Of a stretch of 21,069 nt of DNA, positions 16,967 to 21,069 are shown piece after piece. Every line of letters begins with the position of its first letter. The first letter of the stretch is position 1. The notes beneath the pieces are model-generated. The model saw only the letters and a program-made list of their open reading frames with translations. It made no database searches and was not told the DNA's origin. The position numbers and the translations under genes are program-made. The DNA comes from Thiobacillus sp. GTDB taxonomy: Bacteria > Pseudomonadota > Gammaproteobacteria > Burkholderiales > Thiobacillaceae. The stretch covers positions 1 to 21,069 of the forward strand of contig JAABQU010000232.1 of NCBI GenBank assembly GCA_011391285.1, written 5' to 3'.

Positions 16967-17466
16967 GACGTTTCCTGCCGCACCCCCTGCTGACCCTCAC
17001 CCTCATCATTCTGTGGCTGCTGCTGGTCAACCAGCTTTCAGCCGGACACGTCGTGCTGGGCGCGCTGCTCGGCTGGCTGATCCCCTTCGCCACTTCGAGC
17101 TTCTGGCCGGAGCAGATTCGCATCCGCCATCCGCTCGTCCTGATGCGCTTCCTCGGCGTGTTCCTGGTCGATATCGTGCGCGGCAGCTTCCACGTCGCGT
17201 ATCTGATCCTGAAGGGCCCGGCGCGGCTGCGCCCGGCATTTGTCAAGGTGCCGCTGGCGCTCAAGACCGATCTCGCCATCAGCCTGCTCGCCAACACCAT
17301 CTCGCTGACGCCCGGCACGGTGTCGGCCAACCTGAGCACGGACAAGCGCACGCTGATCGTGCACACGCTCGACACCGGCGACGCAGCCGCGCTGGTCGCC
17401 GAAATCAAGCAGCGCTATGAGACCCCGCTGAAAATGATCTTCGAACAGGAGCGCACATCATGCTGA
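16963..17466 (+). CDS. mnhE: Mrp antiporter subunit E
   Basis: The 167-residue subunit E has N-terminal membrane helices (about 8-28, 30-47 and 60-84) and a cytoplasmic C-terminal domain. The conserved block A-N-T-I-S-L-T-P-G-T-V near residues 110-120 identifies the family, followed by the H-T-L-D segment. It is needed for full Mrp antiport although it is not thought to move ions itself. The ATG at 16963 overlaps the mnhD stop (ATGA). The gene's last codons overlap the start of mnhF by seven bases, so translation of E and F is probably coupled. Confidence 0.93.
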   Translation: MRRFLPHPLLTLTLIILWLLLVNQLSAGHVVLGALLGWLIPFATSSFWPEQIRIRHPLVLMRFLGVFLVDIVRGSFHVAYLILKGPARLRPAFVKVPLALKTDLAISLLANTISLTPGTVSANLSTDKRTLIVHTLDTGDAAALVAEIKQRYETPLKMIFEQERTSC

Positions 17467-17729
17467 GCACCGTCATCCCGATCGCCTACGCGCTGGTGAG
17501 CCTGGCCTTCCTGATGAGCTTCTGGCGCCTGCTGCGCGGCCCCGACGCGCCCGACCGCATCCTTGCGCTCGACACGCTGTACGTGAACACCATCGCGCTG
17601 CTGGTGCTGCTCGGCATCCATCTCGGCAGCGCGATCTATTTCGAGGCGGCGCTCCTGATCGCAATGATGGGCTTCGTCGGCACCATCGCGCTTTGCAAGT
17701 ACCTGCTGCGCGGCGACATCATCGAATGA
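17460..17729 (+). CDS. mnhF: Mrp antiporter subunit F
   Basis: This small subunit of 89 residues has three helices (about 3-23, 35-53 and 58-80). It contains the family motif R-G-P-D-A-P-D-R-I-L-A-L-D near residues 26-38, whose Asp38 is widely conserved, and the E-A-A-L-L-I-A-M-M-G-F-V-G-T block. The ATG at 17460 lies inside the end of mnhE, with CAGGAG about eight bases upstream, so the overlap start is well supported. The next gene begins 13 bases after the stop. Confidence 0.92.
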   Translation: MLSTVIPIAYALVSLAFLMSFWRLLRGPDAPDRILALDTLYVNTIALLVLLGIHLGSAIYFEAALLIAMMGFVGTIALCKYLLRGDIIE

Positions 17730-17742
17730 GGATCCCGCAACC

Positions 17743-18081
17743 ATGATCGACATCCTGCTGTCCCTGCTGATACTCACCGGCGCGATCTTCACCTTCATCG
17801 GCTCGCTCGGGCTTGCGCGCCTGCAGGACTTCTACACCCGTCTGCACGGCCCGACCAAGGCCACCACGCTGGGCGTCGGCTGCCTGCTGATCGCCTCTGC
17901 CCTGTACTTCAGCGTGCGCGAGGAAGGCGTCAGCCTGCACGAAGTGCTGGTCACGCTGTTCCTTTTCATCACCGCGCCGGTAAGCGCCCACTTGCTCGGC
18001 AAGGCGGCGCTGCACCTGAAGGTCAGATCGATCGCCCCGATACCGGCGCAGGACAAGGACGCATCGCTGGACGAAGCCTGA
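17743..18081 (+). CDS. mnhG: Mrp antiporter subunit G
   Basis: The last Mrp subunit has 112 residues with three helices (about 3-23, 40-58 and 65-90). The family motif L-G-L-A-R-L-Q-D-F-Y-T-R-L-H-G-P-T-K-A-T-T-L-G is complete. The tail beyond residue 95 is charged and probably cytoplasmic. TGAGGA lies about ten bases before the ATG and overlaps the mnhF stop. With it the six-gene set AB-C-D-E-F-G is complete. After its stop a GC-rich stem (CGGGC-CAA-GCCCG, 18101-18113) occurs, but the nearest T run (18131-18136) is too far for a classic terminator, so transcription may continue into the NfeD gene. Confidence 0.93.
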   Translation: MIDILLSLLILTGAIFTFIGSLGLARLQDFYTRLHGPTKATTLGVGCLLIASALYFSVREEGVSLHEVLVTLFLFITAPVSAHLLGKAALHLKVRSIAPIPAQDKDASLDEA

Positions 18082-18153
18082 CTTCCACTACGACCCGGGC
18101 CGGGCCAAGCCCGATTAAAGGCACGACAGGTTTTTTGTGTCTAAAGTAAAGCC

Positions 18154-19518
18154 ATGGTCAATCCACTTCGTTTCCTGTCGCGCCTTGTCCTGCTTGCCTG
18201 CCTGACGCTGTTGCTGGCCGCGCCGGCCAGCGCGGAAATGGTGCGGGTCTTGACGGTGCAGGGGCCCATCAGCCCGGTCAGCGCCGACTACCTGTTGCGC
18301 GGCATCGCCAAGGCGATCGACGACCAGGCGCACCTGATCGTGATCGAGATGGACACGCCGGGCGGGCTCGACACCTCGATGCGCGACATCATCAAGGCCA
18401 TCCTCGCCTCGCCGGTTCCCGTCGCCACCTACGTTTCGCCCAAGGGCGCCCGTGCCGCCAGCGCGGGCACCTACATCCTGTACGCCAGCCACATTGCGGC
18501 GATGGCGCCGGCGACCAATCTCGGCGCGGCGACCCCGGTGGAACTGGCGCCGGGCGGACAGCCCGGCACGCCCGAAAAACCTGCCACCCCAGCCAAGCCC
18601 GATGCCCAGAAGCCTGCCGAGCCCCCGCCGGGCGACCCCAAGATGCGCAAGGCGGTGCACGATGCCGCGGCCTACATCCGCGGGCTCGCCGAACTGCGCG
18701 AACGCAATGTCGAATGGGCCGAACGGGCGGTGCGCGAAGCCGTCAGCCTGCCCGCATCCGAGGCTCTGGAACTGAAGGTGATCGACCTCGTCGCGACCGA
18801 TCTCGACGACCTCCTGAAGCAGATCAACGGCCGTGTCATCAAGATGAATGGGCAGACGGTCACCCTCGATACCGCCCAGGTCGAGATCGAGCGCGTCATG
18901 CCAGACTGGCGCAGCCGGTTGCTGGCGGTGATCGGCGACCCCAGCATCGCCTACATCCTGATGCTGCTGGGCATCTACGGGCTGATCTACGAATTTTCCA
19001 ACCCCGGCATGCTGTTCCCCGGCGTGGTCGGCGGCATCTGCCTGCTGCTCGGGCTGTTCGCGCTGCAGGTGATGCCGATCAGCTATGCCGGGCTGGCGCT
19101 GATGATCCTTGGCATCGTGCTGATGATCTCGGAGGCATTCGTGCCCAGCTTCGGCGCGCTCGGGCTGGGCGGCATTGCCGCCTTCATCATCGGCTCGGTG
19201 ATGCTGATCGACACCGACGTCCCCGGCTACGGCATTCCGTGGATGCTGATCGTCCCGGTGGCCGTGACAAGCGCGCTGTTCAGCTTCTTCGTCGCCGGCA
19301 TGGCGATCAAGGCGCGTGCGCGGCCGGTGGTGACCGGCGCCGAGGAAATGATCGGCGCGCGGGGTGAAATTCTCGAAGACATGGAACACGAAGGCTGGGC
19401 GCACATCCACAGCGAGCAATGGCGGGTGCGCAGCACGGTGCCGCTGAAGCGCGGCAGCCGGGTGCGGGTGCGTGCGCTGCACGACCTGGTGCTCGACGTG
19501 GAACCGGACGATTCATAA
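18154..19518 (+). CDS. NfeD-family membrane-bound serine protease (ClpP-like domain plus NfeD)
   Basis: The 454-residue protein has a signal peptide (cleavage after A-P-A-S-A, residue 27) and a ClpP-like protease domain at about 28-225. Then come four to five membrane helices (about 263-385) and a C-terminal soluble NfeD OB-fold (about 390-452). Catalytic Ser103 lies in A-A-S-A-G-T-Y. By comparison from memory with the archaeal homologue PH1510 (Ser97/Lys138), Lys166 should be the dyad lysine. Family members pair with stomatin-like proteins, and PH1510 cleaves a hydrophobic stretch of its partner; here a slipin gene follows 12 bases later. A Pro- and Lys-rich insert at about 133-162 lies between the two catalytic residues. 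The ATG has a weak ribosome-binding site. The gene starts 72 bases after mnhG, perhaps on the same transcript. Confidence 0.92.
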   Translation: MVNPLRFLSRLVLLACLTLLLAAPASAEMVRVLTVQGPISPVSADYLLRGIAKAIDDQAHLIVIEMDTPGGLDTSMRDIIKAILASPVPVATYVSPKGARAASAGTYILYASHIAAMAPATNLGAATPVELAPGGQPGTPEKPATPAKPDAQKPAEPPPGDPKMRKAVHDAAAYIRGLAELRERNVEWAERAVREAVSLPASEALELKVIDLVATDLDDLLKQINGRVIKMNGQTVTLDTAQVEIERVMPDWRSRLLAVIGDPSIAYILMLLGIYGLIYEFSNPGMLFPGVVGGICLLLGLFALQVMPISYAGLALMILGIVLMISEAFVPSFGALGLGGIAAFIIGSVMLIDTDVPGYGIPWMLIVPVAVTSALFSFFVAGMAIKARARPVVTGAEEMIGARGEILEDMEHEGWAHIHSEQWRVRSTVPLKRGSRVRVRALHDLVLDVEPDDS

Positions 19519-19530
19519 AGGAGAACAAGC

Positions 19531-20289
19531 ATGTTTGAATTCGGCGGAATGACCATTGCGCTGTTGATCGTCGGGCTGCTGGCCGCCAGCCTGCGCATCC
19601 TGCGCGAATATGAGCGCGGCGTGGTGTTCATGCTTGGGCGCTTCTGGAAGGTGAAGGGGCCGGGGCTGGTGGTCATCATTCCCGGCATCCAGCAGATGGT
19701 GCGGGTCGACCTGCGCACCATGGTGTTCGACGTGCCGAGCCAGGACGTGATCTCGCGCGACAACGTCTCGGTCAAGGTCAACGCGGTGGTGTATTTCCGC
19801 GTTCTGGACCCGGCCAAGTCCATCCTGCAGGTGGAGGACTACATGAACGCCACCAGCCAGCTGGCACAGACGACGCTGCGCGCGGTGCTGGGCAAGCACG
19901 AACTCGACGAGATGCTGGCCGAGCGCGAACGCCTCAACTCCGACATCCAGCAATTGCTCGATGCGCAGACCGACGCCTGGGGCATCAAGGTGTCCAACGT
20001 CGAAATCAAGCACGTCGACATCGACGAATCGATGGTGCGTGCGATCGCCAAGCAGGCCGAAGCCGAACGTGAGCGGCGCGCCAAGGTGATCCATGCCGAA
20101 GGCGAGCTGCAGGCTTCGGAGAAGCTGCTGGCCGCCGCCGAGATCCTCGCCGTCAAGCCCCAGGCGATGCAGCTGCGCTATCTGCAGACGCTCTCCAACA
20201 TCGCCGGCGACCGGACAAACACGATTGTCTTTCCGATGCCGGGCGACCTGCTGAACCTGCTGATGCGCGACAGGAAGCCGGGCGAATGA
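19531..20289 (+). CDS. Slipin (stomatin/prohibitin SPFH-domain protein)
   Basis: The product has 252 residues: an N-terminal membrane segment (about 5-22), the SPFH domain (about 24-180) with E-Y-E-R-G-V-V-F-M-L-G-R and P-G-I-Q-Q-M-V-R-V-D, and a coiled, charged helix (about 170-210: Q-A-E-A-E-R-E-R-R-A-K-V-I). The C-terminal tail contains T-I-V-F-P-M-P. This is the bacterial slipin pattern, which forms large ring-like oligomers at membranes and organises or regulates membrane proteins and proteases. AAGGAG seven bases before the ATG is the strongest ribosome-binding site of this part of the window and overlaps the stop of the NfeD gene. The NfeD-slipin pair is a conserved operon across bacteria and archaea. 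Confidence 0.93.
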   Translation: MFEFGGMTIALLIVGLLAASLRILREYERGVVFMLGRFWKVKGPGLVVIIPGIQQMVRVDLRTMVFDVPSQDVISRDNVSVKVNAVVYFRVLDPAKSILQVEDYMNATSQLAQTTLRAVLGKHELDEMLAERERLNSDIQQLLDAQTDAWGIKVSNVEIKHVDIDESMVRAIAKQAEAERERRAKVIHAEGELQASEKLLAAAEILAVKPQAMQLRYLQTLSNIAGDRTNTIVFPMPGDLLNLLMRDRKPGE

Positions 20290-20305
20290 GAACGCACACG
20301 GCCAA

Positions 20306-20328
20306 AAACCTTAGTTTCAGCAAGGTTT
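20306..20328. repeat. Imperfect terminator-like hairpin after the slipin gene
   Basis: AAACCTT and AAGGTTT (7-bp stem) flank a nine-base loop, 17 bases after the slipin stop. No T run follows on the plus strand; on the minus strand five Ts include the stem's end. The stem is weak, so a role as transcription end is only possible. Confidence 0.25.
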
Positions 20329-20370
20329 CGGGTGGCACGTCGGGCCGCATCACGGTATGCTCAACCCCAA

Positions 20371-20388
20371 TCCCGAACGCATTCGGGA
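20371..20388. repeat. Perfect 7-bp inverted repeat upstream of the Bax inhibitor-1 gene
   Basis: TCCCGAA, a four-base loop (CGCA) and TTCGGGA form a perfect palindrome 64 bases before the ATG at 20453. It is not followed by Ts. It could be an operator, a hairpin in the message leader, or part of a terminator for the upstream operon. No convincing -35/-10 pair was found in this 163-base gap. Confidence 0.4.
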
Positions 20389-20452
20389 ACCTGTGCCGCG
20401 CGAATCCACTCTGTACAGGCACAATGTTCCGCCATTCATTAGAGGAGCTTAA

Positions 20453-21069
20453 ATGAACCCGCAAGTCACCACCTTAGGCCGCAGCCAGTCTGCCGTCTCG
20501 TCGACCAACAAGGTCGTCCGCAGCACCTACATGCTGCTGTCGATGACGCTGGCTTTCTCCGCGTTGACCGCCGGCGTGTCAATGGCACTGAACCTGCCGC
20601 ATCCCGGCATGATCATCACCCTGGTCGGCTATTTCGGCCTGCTGTTCCTGACCACCAAGTTCCGCGACAGCGGCCTTGGCATCGCCTTCGTGTTCGCGCT
20701 CACTGGTTTCATGGGCTACACGCTCGGCCCGATCCTCAACGCCTACCTCGCGCTGCCCAACGGCGGCCAGGTGGTGATGATGGCGATGGGCGGCACCGCC
20801 GCGATCTTCCTCGGCCTGTCTGCCTACGTGATGACCACCCGCAAGGATTTCAGCTTCATGGGTGGCTTCCTGATGGTCGGCATCCTGGTCGCCTTCCTCG
20901 CCGGCCTCGGCGCCATCTTCTTCGAGATGCCCGGCCTGTCGCTGGCGGTCTCCGCCATGTTCGTGCTCTTGATGTCCGGCCTCATCCTGTATGAGACCAG
21001 CAACATCATCCACGGCGGCGAGACCAACTACATCATGGCGACCGTCACCCTGTTCGTGTCGATCTTCAA
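20453..21069 (+). CDS. Bax inhibitor-1/YccA family membrane protein (3' end outside window)
   Basis: The frame from ATG 20453 stays open to the window edge (205 codons plus two bases), so the C-terminus is missing. Six hydrophobic segments are visible, roughly at residues 27-47, 50-66, 75-93, 101-122, 133-154 and 160-180. The closing residues I-I-H-G-G-E-T-N-Y-I-M-A-T-V-T-L-F-V-S-I-F match the end of helix 6 and the start of helix 7 in YccA-type proteins. E. coli YccA is a substrate and modulator of the FtsH protease, and other members conduct Ca2+. AGGAG five bases before the ATG supports the start. The unusually long gap upstream suggests its own promoter, and its neighbours (slipin, NfeD) are also linked to membrane-protein control. 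Confidence 0.9.
   Translation, partial: MNPQVTTLGRSQSAVSSTNKVVRSTYMLLSMTLAFSALTAGVSMALNLPHPGMIITLVGYFGLLFLTTKFRDSGLGIAFVFALTGFMGYTLGPILNAYLALPNGGQVVMMAMGGTAAIFLGLSAYVMTTRKDFSFMGGFLMVGILVAFLAGLGAIFFEMPGLSLAVSAMFVLLMSGLILYETSNIIHGGETNYIMATVTLFVSIF

Noticed and set aside
18131..18136. T6 run after mnhG as an intrinsic terminator
   Set aside because: The only nearby stem (18101-18113) ends 17 bases before it, so the geometry does not fit.
1..21069. Mobile elements, CRISPR arrays, tRNA or rRNA genes
   Set aside because: No transposase or integrase motif, no regularly spaced repeats and no recognisable RNA gene were seen when reading the sequence.

Overview
The window is GC-rich and densely coding, and it looks like a chromosomal segment of a betaproteobacterium. 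A Nitrosomonadales/Thiobacillus-type autotroph or methylotroph relative fits best. That placement is an inference: it rests on codon use and on a sucrose synthase, a fused sucrose-phosphate synthase/phosphatase and a PfkB kinase in one operon, an arrangement known from that part of the tree. I see no tRNA, rRNA, insertion sequence, phage gene or CRISPR array. Every large gene reads through without a visible frameshift.

Layout. On the plus strand, bases 1-4031 hold the C-terminal end of a cation P-type ATPase, a NhaP2-type K+/H+ antiporter, a tandem-domain universal stress protein and a DUF502 membrane protein. A periplasmic protein with two thioredoxin folds follows (4175-5266). It converges on a minus-strand operon (11707 down to 5277) that reads, in transcription order, PfkB fructokinase, SPS-SPP fusion, sucrose synthase and MscS-family mechanosensitive channel. 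Its genes overlap or lie 11 bases apart. A 602-base divergent intergenic region (11708-12309) carries candidate promoters for both directions, a perfect hairpin, a repeated 9-mer and a possible 34-residue ORF.

On the plus strand from 12310 comes a complete Mrp-type multisubunit cation/proton antiporter operon (A-B fusion, C, D, E, F, G), again with overlapping genes. It is followed by a NfeD-family membrane serine protease, a slipin/stomatin (SPFH) protein and, cut by the window end, a Bax inhibitor-1/YccA family protein. This last gene stays open to the window edge.

How the genes may work together. Most of the window concerns ion and osmotic balance and membrane integrity: K+/H+ exchange, Na+(K+)/H+ exchange by Mrp, synthesis and recycling of sucrose (a compatible solute and carbon store), a mechanosensitive channel for hypo-osmotic release, a stress protein, and a NfeD/slipin/YccA group of the kind linked to membrane-protein quality control. 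The individual families are known. The most notable feature is the tight coupling of sucrose synthesis, sucrose cleavage and a mechanosensitive channel in one operon, divergent from an Mrp antiporter. I do not see a clearly unprecedented system.
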